Source: Muscardinus avellanarius
Lineage: Eukaryota > Chordata > Mammalia > Rodentia > Gliridae
NCBI GenBank assembly: GCA_963383645.1
Contig: OY726576.1
Location: forward strand, 15,177,486 to 15,241,485
Length of the DNA stretch: 64,000 bases
Direction: 5' to 3'
Shown: one piece after another, positions 39,931 through 54,265 of the stretch
Numbering within the stretch: the stretch's first letter is position 1
Layout of the letters: every line of letters begins with the position of its first letter
Notes under the pieces: generated by a model
Seen by the model: the letters and a program-made list of their open reading frames with translations, nothing else
Told to the model about the DNA's origin: nothing
Databases searched by the model: none
Made by a program: the position numbers and the translations under genes

Positions 39931-41501
39931 GGCCTAGCATTTGATTGTGGTGGAGGAAGAGGCTTTCCACCTACATCCCATCGAGATCTGCATTTTACAG
40001 CTCAATGGTTGCCTTTTCTACATCGAGGACACAAATTGGGAATCTTCTGGGCCTGGTTATAAGATGCTCCAGAATTAGTCTATATACAATCTCTTTTTAA
40101 GTGTCCTGGTTGACCACATCGGAAACAATTCCCTGAACTGCCTCTCTGCTTTTGATTATAAGGCTTGCCCTGCAACCCAGCAACAATGGCAGCAGCTATG
40201 GCTTGTCCTTGTACGACAGAATCAGTTATGTCTCTGCATACCTTGAGCCATATTTCTAGGCCCTTATTTTTATAGGGACGTATTGCATCCCGACAAGGCT
40301 TATTGGCTTGCTCATAAGCTAGCTGTTTAATCAATGGCATGGCAGCGTCCACATCAGGGAAAACCCGAGAAGCAGTTTCCACAAGCCGTGATAAAAAATC
40401 AGCAAAAGGCTCATTGGGTCCTTGAGTAACTTTTGACAGACTGGCTCCTAAATTACCTGTCCCTGATAACATCCTCCATGCCCTTAATGCTGCTTGATTA
40501 ATTTGCCCATACATCTGCTGTGGGTACCCATTTTGATTATTAGCAAATGGTCCTTGTCCCATAAGCATATCCAGATTCCAAGCAGGTTTCCCTGTCTGAG
40601 CATTAACACAAGCTTGATCAGAGCAATATTCTATATAGGCTGACTTCCAATTAAGATAGGCTCCACCAAATAACACAGCCCTGCACAAATTTGTCCAATC
40701 ACTTGGAGTCATGGAGTATCTTTCAAAGGATTCTACCAGTGACAAGGTAAATGAAGCCTGCACTCCATATGTGGACACAGCTTCTTTTAATCTTTGAACA
40801 ACCTTCCAATCTAATGGCTCATGATACCTTTGCTGATTCTGGTCAAGAAACACAGGAAATGCCCCTGGCGTAGGTAAAATCTCTGCCCACGGACTAGCCT
40901 CAGATGTCTTCCGCCTATCAGACTTTCCTTTCTCAGTAAGATATGGTGGCGGACTAGGAGAGGGAGGGGGAGGAGCAGAAGGTTCAGGATGTTTCTTTTT
41001 TCTGTTATAAGACATTTGGAACCTGCGCCAAGATTATAACAAGGCTTCTTCCTCCTTATCTCTCTCTGGTGGAACAGGCCATGCCTCTTGTTCCTCGGAG
41101 GAATCGGGGGAGTCGCTTTCAGAGGACTCCTCATCCCTGTGAGAATCTGCCTGTCGACCTTGCTCTGAAATCTCTTCTTTTACTTCCTCTAAAGCATTAG
41201 AGCCTTCAGCCAGAATGTGATTATAACTTCCTGTTTTATCTGCCAGGCATGCTTTAATTAAACTCCAGATAGCCAATGTCCCAGGTGGGAGAGCCCCTTC
41301 GGCATCGGCCTTAAGAAGATCCTGACCGAGACGCTTCCATTGAGAAATATTCACATATCCTTCTTCCAGAAACCATGGAGATATCGCTTTAACTGTGCCA
41401 AGAAAATTTTCTAAAGTGGCTGCTTTCACTTTCACTCCTCCCTTAGACAGAATATTACAAAGAGCCTCTTTGACCTTCATGGTAGCAACCTTAGACCCCA
41501 T
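39744..41501 (-). pseudogene. gag: gag: matrix, capsid, nucleocapsid, three stop codons
   Basis: It starts at ATG 41501 with MGSK, a plausible N-myristoylation context. In a single frame, TAA at 41036-41034, TAG at 40082-40080 and TGA at 40004-40002 interrupt it, with no frameshift. Between them are a PPPY late-domain motif (near 40,940), the capsid with a major-homology-like NEPFADFLSRLVET (near 40,390), and a CCHC knuckle CFRCGQPGHLKRDC. A second knuckle (CPRCRKGNH) carries the TGA. It ends at TAA 39746-39744. Confidence 0.88.
39924..39930 (-). promoter_or_regulatory. gag-pro -1 frameshift heptamer AAAAAAC
   Basis: A AAA AAC lies in the gag frame on the minus strand, the canonical slippery sequence of MMTV-type gag-pro junctions. 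The -1 frame is open from here into the dUTPase, and the gag frame ends 180 bases later. Confidence 0.85.
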
Positions 41502-41684
41502 GATAAGTTTTACTTTGTTATAAACTCCTACACCCCTTATCATCGCAACACCTCCGAGCTTATCGTTGCAACACCTGCGAACTTTTGACAGCTGTCCCTC
41601 GCTTATCCGCGAGCCTCGCTTTTCCGCGAGCCTTATCTTATTTGTCGCTTACCTGTGAACTTTTTGTTATGTTGTTTTTCTTCT

Positions 41685-41702
41685 TCCCGGGTTTCAGCGC
41701 CA
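41685..41702 (-). promoter_or_regulatory. Primer-binding site, tRNA-Phe-like
   Basis: On the minus strand TGGCGCTGAAACCCGGGA lies five bases after the 5' LTR. It is closest, with two differences, to the site for tRNA-Phe as used by IAP-type elements. That assignment is from memory of the tRNA end. Confidence 0.6.
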
Positions 41703-41707
41703 CTTAT

Positions 41708-42123
41708 CGTCCCCTAAGACTCCGACCCGCAGGGGCTTAGAGAACGACACAGACACCTTTTCAGCTGAAATATGAATTCTTCTTTAATGGATCCTTAATA
41801 TGTCTCTTCTAATATGTCTTCAATATCTCTGACAATGCGTACAACAAGCACAATATATATCAGCATCATAATCCCTCCTTCTATTCCCTACCAACCCCAA
41901 GCTTCCACAGCTAGGGCATGCACATTTCTGACTTTCTAATAGGCAGGCTGGTGGTAGGCATCACTGATCATTCTGCAGGCACGTAGCATGGCACACTGCG
42001 CATGCTCAAGGAGACGTCCATCTTGTGAGTCTCATGACTTGGCTGCAAGCCTAAGCGCCATCTTGAATCCATGCTGGCAACAAGCCTGGGTGCCATCTCG
42101 GTCCAGCCGAGTGGGCCCCTACA
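41708..42123 (-). repeat. Provirus 5' LTR
   Basis: This 416-bp copy on the minus strand starts TGTAGGGGCCCACTC and ends GGGGACG, followed by the primer-binding site. It abuts SINE-derived KZFP spacer sequence on its outer side. Confidence 0.87.
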
Positions 42124-42717
42124 ATCCTCAGTACTGCCAAAAAAGAAAAAAAAAGTTAATTCTATGATGTGCTTCAATAGTGAGAAATCTGACCCCTACC
42201 TCCTGCTGTCCACTTACTTAATTGTCGAGTGCTGGTGTTCATGTATTTGGGTTTGAGAATTGTCAAAATATTGCTCAGTGAGAAAAAACGTATTTTTTTT
42301 TTAGAAAAAAACTTCTTAAATTTTTTTTCAGGTGTGGGAATGGAACCCAGGGGCATTTGACCTCTGAGCTACACCCCCTGAGCTATTTTTTATTCTTTAT
42401 TTTGAAAAAGGGTCTCACTGAGTTGCATAGGGCCTAAGTTCTGAGGCCGTCCATGAAACGCAATCCTCCAGTCTCAGCCTCCTGAATGCTGGGATTACAA
42501 GCGTGCGCCACCACGACTGGCTAGAACATCTATTCTAAATTTCTAATATTAATTTTAAATATAAGTTTAATAAAGCTAAATAGTAAAGTTAATTTTTTTT
42601 GTTGTAGAGATTAAACTCAGGGGCATTCTATATCCCAAACCACTCCCCAGGCCTTTTGATTTTTTATTTTGTAACAGGGTCTTGCTGGCCTCTGAACTGT
42701 GAGCCTTGTGTGTGTGT

Positions 42718-42749
<32 letters not shown>

Positions 42750-43300
42750 CTGTGTTTGTGTGTGCATGCACGCTTGCTGTGCTAGGGATTAAACCCAGGG
42801 CATTGTACCTCCCAAAAGCCTCACTAAGTAGCTGAGGCTGCCTGTGAACCCAGATCCTCCTGTCTCAGCTTCCCAAGTACTAGGATTACAAGTGTGTGCC
42901 AACACGTCCGGCTCTAAAGTGAAATTTCTATAATCTAGTTTCTAAATTTTAAATTTAAAAGGTATTCTAGATTTCCTAAGCTAAATATTTAATGTTATTT
43001 GGGCCATAACCTCTATTTCCCATGCCTTCAGTGAAATTATCAATCAATTATAATATAGGTATTTTAACAATAATTTGATTATCAATTTTTTTTGGTAGTA
43101 CTGGAGATGGAACCCAGGGGCCTTCTGCCTCCGAGCTATCCCCTCTGCCCTATTTTTTGGCTTTTTATTTATTTTTGTGATACTTGGGGTGGGACCCAGG
43201 GGCTTTTGTACCTCTGGGCTATACTTCCAGACATATTTTATACTTTATTTGGAAACTGGGTCTCACTAAGGTGCAAGGGGCCTCGCTAAGTAGCTGAGGC
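42124..43300. repeat. KZFP downstream spacer resumed before unit 3
   Basis: It is homologous to 10,840-12,010 and, for its first part, to 25,335-25,560. Contents: a SINE end at 42,124-42,150, a minus-strand SINE at 42,325-42,525, another at 42,610-42,915 split by (TG)n at 42,708-42,765, and a third at 43,100-43,300. No gene is seen. Confidence 0.6.
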
Positions 43301-43639
43301 CAAAGCGCCACCTGGTTGGGCACTTCCGCTTGCCAGGGGGAGGGCCCGGATGCGGAAATCCCTGCAGGGCTCGCTGGGACTTGTAGTCTAGAGAAGTGCC
43401 GAGCAGGTACTCAGCAAGGCGGAGCGTCATCAGAGAGGCTCTTCATGACTAACGAGTGTCCTTTTAAGTTAAAGAGGCCGCCATCTCCAGCTGGCCCTAT
43501 CGCATCACCCAGAGACACACCCAGCGAGCCAATGGCAGCCGTGGAGCATCTTGGGAGGTGAGGTCCGCCGCGCAGAGGATCCTGGGGGTTGTAGTCCAGG
43601 CAAACTTCTTTTGGAGAGCCTGCGCTAAGGGTCGGACCA

Positions 43640-43813
43640 CCCCTTGTTCCTCCCGGCGTGGTGAGTGAGGCGGGAGCCCCTCGCTCGCCCTGCCCTTTTC
43701 TGCGTGGAGGAGAGCCCGCAGCGCGGTGCGGACGAGCCGGCCGTGGGTGGCGGAGCCCGTGGCAGCGCTGCCTCTGGAGAAGTAACTTGCGGTGAGCTGC
43801 AAGCCGGTGGGAG
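43640..43813 (+). other. Probable non-coding exon 1 of KZFP unit 3
   Basis: It ends at GAG|GTGAGTGCG (donor at 43814), the same boundary as in units 1, 2 and 4. The 5' limit is approximate. Confidence 0.5.
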
Positions 43814-47530
<3,717 letters not shown>

Positions 47531-47626
47531 GAATTCTGTTTTCTAAACCAAAGCTGATCGCCCAGCTGGAGCAAGGGAAAGAGGCGTGGAGAGAAGAGAG
47601 CAGATGCGCGCCAGCCTCCCGTGCGG
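47531..47626 (+). CDS. KRAB-B exon, KZFP unit 3
   Basis: A 96-bp exon, phase 1 at both ends, encodes GILFSKPKLIAQLEQGKEAW plus a tail. It is identical in protein to unit 2. Confidence 0.88.
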
Positions 47627-48192
47627 GTGAGTGGCAGGAAACTGGGCCAGTGAGCTGCAGGATGCAGGGTGTGAGCAGCTGAGAGGCCGGAGGGAGGCGG
47701 CGCCGAGCCCGAGTGCAGGGAGCTGCCTCTGGAGCTCTCGGCCTGCGTTCACGTTGCCTGGCTCGGCCTCCCCTCCAGACCTCATCCTCACCCCGTGAGC
47801 GCTTCCCTGGGTCTCCTGTCGCCTTCCTCCCCCAGGAAGCCCTGGCCTTCCCGGGGTAACTCTTGTACATGTTTGTGTGTTTTTTTCTCTTTTGTTAACA
47901 TCTTTTTAGAAAAGATCAAGAAGAATAGAGCAGAAAGTGAATGATATAAAGAAAACAAAGCCCAGTGGGAGACATAAAGCTTAAAAGTCAGTTGAGAAAT
48001 TTAAGCGGAGTGCTCAAAGCAACTGTAAGCTAAGAGTGGTTTGTACACTTTTCCATGGTTATGTAAACTGCCAGGCGTGGTGGCGCACGCTTGTAATCCC
48101 AGTCTTGGGGAGGCTGAGATGAGAGGATCATGGTTCACTGACAGCTCCAGCTACTTAGCGAGGCCCTTTGCAACTCAGTGAGACCCTGTTTA

Positions 48193-48223
<31 letters not shown>

Positions 48224-49769
48224 ATGAAAAGACTTAAAAAATACAGCTAGGGGTGTGGATCGGGGGTACAGTGTCTCTGAGTTCCATCACGAGGACCAAA
48301 AAAAAAAAAGGTTATGTAAAAATACATATTACGTCCCTCATTTTGTCTTTTAGCCCTTAAAACTATTTAGTTTCATTAAGAAAAAGTTGACTGACCCCTG
48401 TTCCAAGTATCATATACATCCTTAACTTTCCATATTCTTCTTCATCAAGTACTACTTGATGTAAAACCTAAGAGCGCAGCAGTTCTCAGGTATCAGTGAC
48501 TCTTGTCTAATTGTCCTTTGCATTTTTAAGTTTTTGTGGTCGTGAAGATTGAACCTAGGTTCATTCTACCTCTGAGCAACACCCCTGCCCTACTCTTAGT
48601 GAAACAGGGTCTCACTAAGTTGTGAAGGGCTTCACCAATTCGCAGATGCTGGCCATGAACCATAATCCTCCTGTTGCTGCTTCCCAAATACTAAAATTAC
48701 ATGCATACACCACCATGCCACCTTAGACCATGAATTTTTATTTAAGGTGTTATTTTTTATTTATATATTTTTATATATATTTATATTATTTTCTTTATTT
48801 TAATTTATTGTATTTTGTGGTACTGGTGTTCCTGGAAGCCCTTCTACCTCCGGGCTATACTCCCAGACCTATTTTATATTTTTTATTTGGAAATAGGATC
48901 TCTTAAGCCAGCACGGCTGGCTTCGAACCAGCGCGATCCTCCTGACTCTGCCTTCCAAGCACGGGTATTACAAGTGTGAGCCACCACACCCGGCTCAGAT
49001 GTTATGTATGTATGTATATATGAATGTATGTATGTAATCATTTATTGTGGTACTGGATATTGACCTGAGGGACATTCTACCTACAAGCTGTACTCCCAGC
49101 CCTGTTTTTTATTCTTTTTCTTTTTGTAGTTTTGGGGATGGAACTCAGGGACATTCTAACTCTGAGCTACACCCCCAGCCCTATTTTTTATCCCTTATTT
49201 TGACACAGAGTCTCTAGAACCAGGATTGCAGGTGTGTGCCACAGTGCTTAGCTCGTAACCACTTTTTGAGCAGCCCTCTACACCGGCCCTCTACCCAGTG
49301 CAGATGACTGTGCCCTCTGCCTATCTCTTGATCAGACGAGCACAGTTCACTGGTTAGCTAGCTCTCAGTGAGAAAAAAGAACACATGTTTCAGGTTGGTT
49401 TCTGTGTGTGTTGCTGTGCGTTGGAAGGTTATCGTAGTGAGAATCATGTAGACTGTCGATGTTGTCCCTATTTATACACCCAAGAGTGCCTGTGATGCCT
49501 TTGCTGTCCCCTGTCTGTTAAGCCGTACTGTTGGGCTGGGAAGTTGGTCATATACAGTACCTCTTGGAGCCGGGCATGGTGGCGCATGCTTGTAATCCCA
49601 GCATCTGGGAGGCTGAGACCTGAGGATTGCGGTTCGCACACAGCCTGAGCTACTTAGTGAGGTCGTCTGCAACTCAGTGAGACCCTGTTTCAAAATAACA
49701 AAAATAAAATATTGGGCAGGGTGTGTAGCTTGGAGGTCAAATGCCTCTGTGTTCCATCCCCAGACCCAA

Positions 49770-49804
<35 letters not shown>

Positions 49805-49909
49805 AGTACCTCTTGGTCAGTAACATTTGCTATTAAGGATATGAAGAATGTGGTCAAGTCTCACCATCAAATGAGTTCCATCTGACTTGGCCTTCTCTTT
49901 CTCCGGCAG
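47627..49909. repeat. Unit 3 last intron: SINE cluster
   Basis: The layout matches unit 1: + strand SINE at 48,068-48,310 with (AAAT)n, minus-strand SINEs at about 48,530-48,720, 48,820-48,995 and 49,045-49,255, and a + strand SINE at 49,565-49,805 whose (AAAT)n tail is uninterrupted, unlike unit 2. Confidence 0.6.
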
Positions 49910-52900
49910 GACCAAACCCACCCCTGCTCTCCATTACTCTCTGCCCTCCTGATTTCTCCAACCAGAAATCTCTGGAGCAAAACGTGCTGTGTGGCCACTG
50001 CCCCTGCATCTTCACATGCTTATGTGCAGAAAGACTTGTTGCACCTGGGGAACCACACGCGGAGGACCAGAAGGAGCAGCGAGCCTCGGACGATAGATCC
50101 TGGAGTGACAGAGCAGATGATCAAGACAGAGAAGGCTCCAAGTCTCGGTTTGGTAGGCCCAAGAAAAGTACTTTTGGAGAATTTCCCAGGCCACCCCAGA
50201 GGCCACCAGGTAGCTCCCAGGATCACATCAGAGCACTGGGGATGGAGGAGAGCCCGGCTCAGACGAGGACCCCCAAAGAGTCCGACAAGGTGCTGAGGAG
50301 GGCAGAAGGCCTAGGTCTTGGAGCAGTTGCCTGTGGCCAGCGCAGACTGCGTTCCAGCAAGATGACCGGCCTGCTCAGTCACCAGAGGACACACTCTGGG
50401 GAGAAGCCATATGTGTGCGGTGTGTGTGAGAAGGGCTTCAGTCTGAAGACGTGCCTGACCAGGCACCAGAAGCTGCACTCGTGGAAGAAGCCCTTTGTGT
50501 GTGGCGAGTGCGGGCGATGCTTTACACGGAAGGCCTCCCTCATTTTCCACCAGAGGACGCACTCAGGCGAGAAGTCGTATGTGTGCCAAGAGTGCGGGCG
50601 AGGCTTCAGACTGAAGTTTATTCTCACCATCCACCAGAGGACACACTTGGGCGAGAAGCCGTTTGTGTGCCGAGACTGCGGCAAAGGCTTTAATCTGAAG
50701 TCGACCTTGGTTAGACACCAGATCACCCACTCAGGTGAGAAGCCCTACGTGTGCCTTGAATGCGGGCGAGGCTTTAACCGTAAGTCCCACCTCATCATCC
50801 ACCAGAGGACACACTCGGGTGAGAAGCCCTACGTGTGCAGTGAGTGTGGCAAAGGCTTCAGCGTGAAGTCCAACCTCATCGTCCACCAGAGGACACACTT
50901 GGGCGAGAAGCCCTACATGTGCAATGAGTGCGGCAAAGGCTTCAGCCGGAATTACCACCTCGTCAACCACCAGAGGACACACTCGGGCGAGAAGCCCTAC
51001 GTGTGTAGTGAGTGCGGCAAAGGCTTCAGCCGGAATTACCACCTCGTCAACCACCAGAGGACACACTCGGGCGAGAAGCCCTACGTGTGCAGTGAGTGTG
51101 GCAAAGGCTTTAGCAAGAAGACCACACTCATCATCCACCAGAGGACACACTCAGGTGAGAAGCCCTACGTGTGCAGTGAGTGTGGCAAAGGCTTCTGCCA
51201 GAAGTCCTACCTCATCATCCACCAGAGGACACACTCGGGCGAGAAGCCCTACGTGTGCAGTGAGTGTGGCAAAGGCTTCAGCGAGAAGACCACACTCATC
51301 AGACACCAGAGGACACACTCAGGCAAGAAGCCCTACGTGTGCAGTGAGTGTGGCAAAGACTTCAGCCAGAAGTCCCACCTCATCATCCACCAGAGGACAC
51401 ACTCTGATGAGAAGCCCTACATGTGCCATGATTGCGGGCGAGGCTTTATCTTTAAGTCCAACCTCAATATCCACCAGAGGACACACTCTGATGAGAAGCC
51501 GTACGTGTGTCACGAGTGTGGGCAAGGCTATAAACGCAAGGCCCACCTAATCATCCACCAGAGGACACACTTGGGTGAGAAGCCCTACGTGTGCAGTGAG
51601 TGTGGCAAAGGCTTCAGTGTGAAGTCCAATCTCATCGTCCACCAGAGGACACACTTGGGCGAGAAGCCCTACATGTGCAGTGAGTGTGGCAAAGGCTTCA
51701 GCCAGAAGTTCTACCTCATCATCCACCAGAGGAAACACTCGGGCGAGAAGCCCTACGTGTGCAGTGAGTGTGGCAAAGGCTTCAGCGTGAAGTCCACACT
51801 CTCCAGACACCAGAGGACACACTCGGGCGAGAAGCCCTACGTGTGCAGAGAGTGTGGCAAAGGCTTCAGCGAGAAGTCCTACCTCATCATCCACCATGGT
51901 ACACACTCGGGCGAGAAGCCCTACGTGTGCAGTGAGTGTGGCAAAGGCTTCAGCGTGAAGTCCACACTCAACAGACACCAGAGTACACACTCGGGTGAGA
52001 AGCCCTACATATGCAGTGAGTGTGGCAAAGGCTTCAGCGAGAAGTCCTACCTCATCATCCACCAGAGGACACACTCGGGCGAGAAGCCCTACGTGTGCAG
52101 TGAGTGTGGCAAAGGCTTCAGCTGTAAGTCCTACCTCATCAACCACCATAGGACACACTCGGGCGAGAAGCCCTACGTGTGCAGTGAGTGTGGCAAAGGC
52201 TTCAGCGAGAAGTCCTACCTTAGCATCCACCAGAGTACACACTTGGGCGAGAAACCCTATGTGTGCAGTGAGTGTGGCAAAGGCTTCAGCCATAAGTACT
52301 ACCTCATCAAACATGAGAGGACACACTTGGGCAAGAAGCTAGTGTGCAGTGAGTGTGGCAAAGGCTTCAGCCATAAGTTCCAGCTTATCATCCACCAGAG
52401 GACACACTCGGGCGAGAAGCCCTATGTGTGCAGTGAGTGTGGCAAAGGCTTCAGGGAGAAGTCCACACTCACCAGACACCAGAGAACACACTCGGGCGAG
52501 AAACCGTATGTGTGCAATGAGTGTGGCAAAGGCTTCAGCGAGAAGTCCACACTCATCATCCACCAGAGGACACACTCAGGTGAGAAGCCCTACGTGTGCA
52601 GTGAGTGTGGCAAAGGCTTCAGCCAGAAGTCCTACCTCATCTTCCACCAGAGGACACACTCGAGCGAGAAGCCCTATGTGTGCAGTGAGTGTGGCAAAGG
52701 CTTCAGCTGTAAGTCCTACCTCATCAACCACCAGAGGACACACTCGGGCGAGAAGCCATACGTGTGCTGTGAGTGTGGAAAAGGCTTCAGCAAGAAGTCC
52801 ATACTCACCAGACACCAGAGGACACACTCAGGCAAGAAGCAATATGTGTGCAGCGACTGTGGCCAAGGCTTTAGCGAGGAGGCCAAACTCACCATCCACC

Positions 52901-52932
52901 AGAGGACACACTCGGGGAGAAGCCGTACGTAA
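49910..52932 (+). CDS. Finger exon of KRAB-C2H2 zinc-finger protein, unit 3 (30 fingers)
   Basis: The exon follows TCTCCGGCAG in phase 1. With KRAB-A (from 46735) and KRAB-B the predicted protein is 1,079 aa. A spacer of about 150 residues precedes 30 C2H2 fingers, all with both Cys and both His by eye. Linkers are [14 protein letters not shown] or SDEKPY, with Ser or Leu in place of the usual Thr. The finger 23-24 linker is one residue short (LGKKLVC). Adjacent fingers 7 and 8 are identical in their helix (SRNYHLVN), a sign of recent duplication. The frame ends TAA 52932 after a single-base loss near 52,915 (TCGGGGAGAAG against TCGGGCGAGAAG). A nuclear DNA-binding repressor is expected. Target unknown. 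Confidence 0.93.
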
Positions 52933-53667
52933 GCAGCGAGTGTGGCAAAGGCTTCAGTTAGAAGTCCTACCTCACCATCCACCAGAGGACACACTCGGGT
53001 TAGAAGCCCTACGGGTGCCACGATGCTAGCAAAGTTTTAAGCAGAAGATCCACCTCCCATCCCTGGGAGGACGCACTCGGTGAGAAGCCATACATGTGCC
53101 TCGAGTGCGGCAGGTGAGGCTTTAGCCGGAAGTCCCACTTCATCGTCCACGAGAAGAAGCACTGCAGAGAGAAGCCGGACGTGTGCCATGAGCGCGGCAA
53201 AGGCTTCAGCCAGGAGTCCATCTCTGTTGGACACTAGTGGACAGACTCGAAGGAACAGCCGTACGTGTGCCAGGAGTGCGGCCGAGGCTTCAGCCACCAG
53301 GCAGGACTCATCAGCACCGGAGGAAGCACTCGCGGGAGAAGCCGTACATGTGCCGGCAGTGCCGCCTGGGCTTCAGCAGCAAGTCAGCCTCACTCACACA
53401 CAAGCGGGTGCACTTGGAAGAGAGGCCGTGCGTGTGCAGAGAGTGTGGCCGAGGCTTTAGCCACAGGTCACACCTGGCCTTGCATCAGGTGCCACAGCAG
53501 AGGGAGGAGCCTCGTGCGTGCAGGAGCTGTGGGCAGGGCTGGGGCCAGAAGGCTCCCTCAGCATACCTAGGAGGATGCAGCGCGCCCACCGCTAGCCGCC
53601 ACTCCAGCTCCACTCAGAGGCCTGTCTGGGGCAGTCTTCGGGCCCCTTGTATTCTCTTTGAAAGTTA
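52933..53667 (+). pseudogene. Decayed fingers downstream of the unit 3 stop
   Basis: Past the stop, about seven more C2H2-like modules can be read in changing frames with stops (for example [53 protein letters not shown]). They show that an ancestor had a longer finger array. Part of this stretch also occurs inverted at 30,961-31,238 and 33,285-33,377. It is now 3' UTR. Confidence 0.8.
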
Positions 53668-53715
53668 GGGTGGAGGAGAGGACCAGTAGTCAAACTCTAT
53701 GGTTCCACGAAATGT

Positions 53716-53721
53716 AATAAA
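53716..53721 (+). terminator. AATAAA signal, unit 3 transcript
   Basis: AATAAA in GTAATAAAAAGCACC lies 784 bp after the stop codon, followed about 30 bases later by a GT-rich stretch (TGTCTGTGTTTTGTGG). It is a good candidate for the main polyadenylation site. Confidence 0.65.
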
Positions 53722-53863
53722 AAGCACCTTCCATCAGTGGTCTCAGAATGTCTGTGTTTTGTGGCCTTTATTTTAATTTTGCTTCATTACAGATCTGGAA
53801 CTTTGACATGTTTATAAGAAATAAGAAATGATAACACATATTTTGAAATCTTTGGTCCACTAT

Positions 53864-54265
53864 TGCGGGAGCCAGCTGGCAAAAGTACAGGTTCGGAAAA
53901 GAGGTGTGAGGATGAACAAGCATGGGAGGGTCGCCAGCAAACTCCTGGGCCGATATCTCTGCTGGCCGGCAACCAGGTTTCTTTCTCTCCTGGTATTTAT
54001 ACAATTTCCAGCTTTGGGTTGCACAGGAATGCAATCATGAAAATCCAAAGCACATATATCACTTTGCGAGTCACACGGGAGCCTGGTACTACACAAACCT
54101 AATCTTAACTAGCAGACAGAACAGTTAGCATCAGTCATTCTGAGGGCTCTTATTTACTTAGACTCCATGACTCCAGACCTTGGTGACTCTGGGAAGCACA
54201 GTCAGAAGTGCACTTTTGAGTTAGGGTGAGACAAGATAAGGTAAAAGCCTTAATGGCTCCCCACA
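53864..54265 (-). mobile_element. Solo LTR (402 bp), class II type
   Basis: The element runs TGCGGGAGCC ... GGCTCCCCACA with short inverted termini and is flanked by the 6-bp duplication CACTAT (53858-53863 and 54266-54271). The minus strand has TATAAATA at 54001-53994, suggesting minus orientation. The LTR is unrelated by eye to that of the provirus at 33,381-42,123. Unit 1 carries the empty site with a single CACTAT. Confidence 0.85.

Larger units (their letters stand above)
33381..42123 (-). mobile_element. Class II (betaretrovirus/IAP-like) provirus
   Basis: The 8.7-kb element reads on the minus strand: 5' LTR, primer-binding site, gag, pro with dUTPase, pol, env, polypurine tract, LTR, then a repeated env tail, polypurine tract and second LTR. 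The dUTPase-protease in its own frame, two -1 frameshift sites and an MMTV-type TM subunit place it with class II elements. gag has three stop codons, pol two frameshifts and env two stop codons, so it is defective as it stands. The outer flanks do not share a target duplication, so its ends have recombined. Confidence 0.9.

Noticed and set aside
51547..52326. Long open frames on the minus strand across the finger exons (also 8972-9667 and 23033-23560)
   Set aside because: They are antisense shadows of an 84-bp repeating finger codon pattern. The translation repeats the same 28-residue unit with no independent support.
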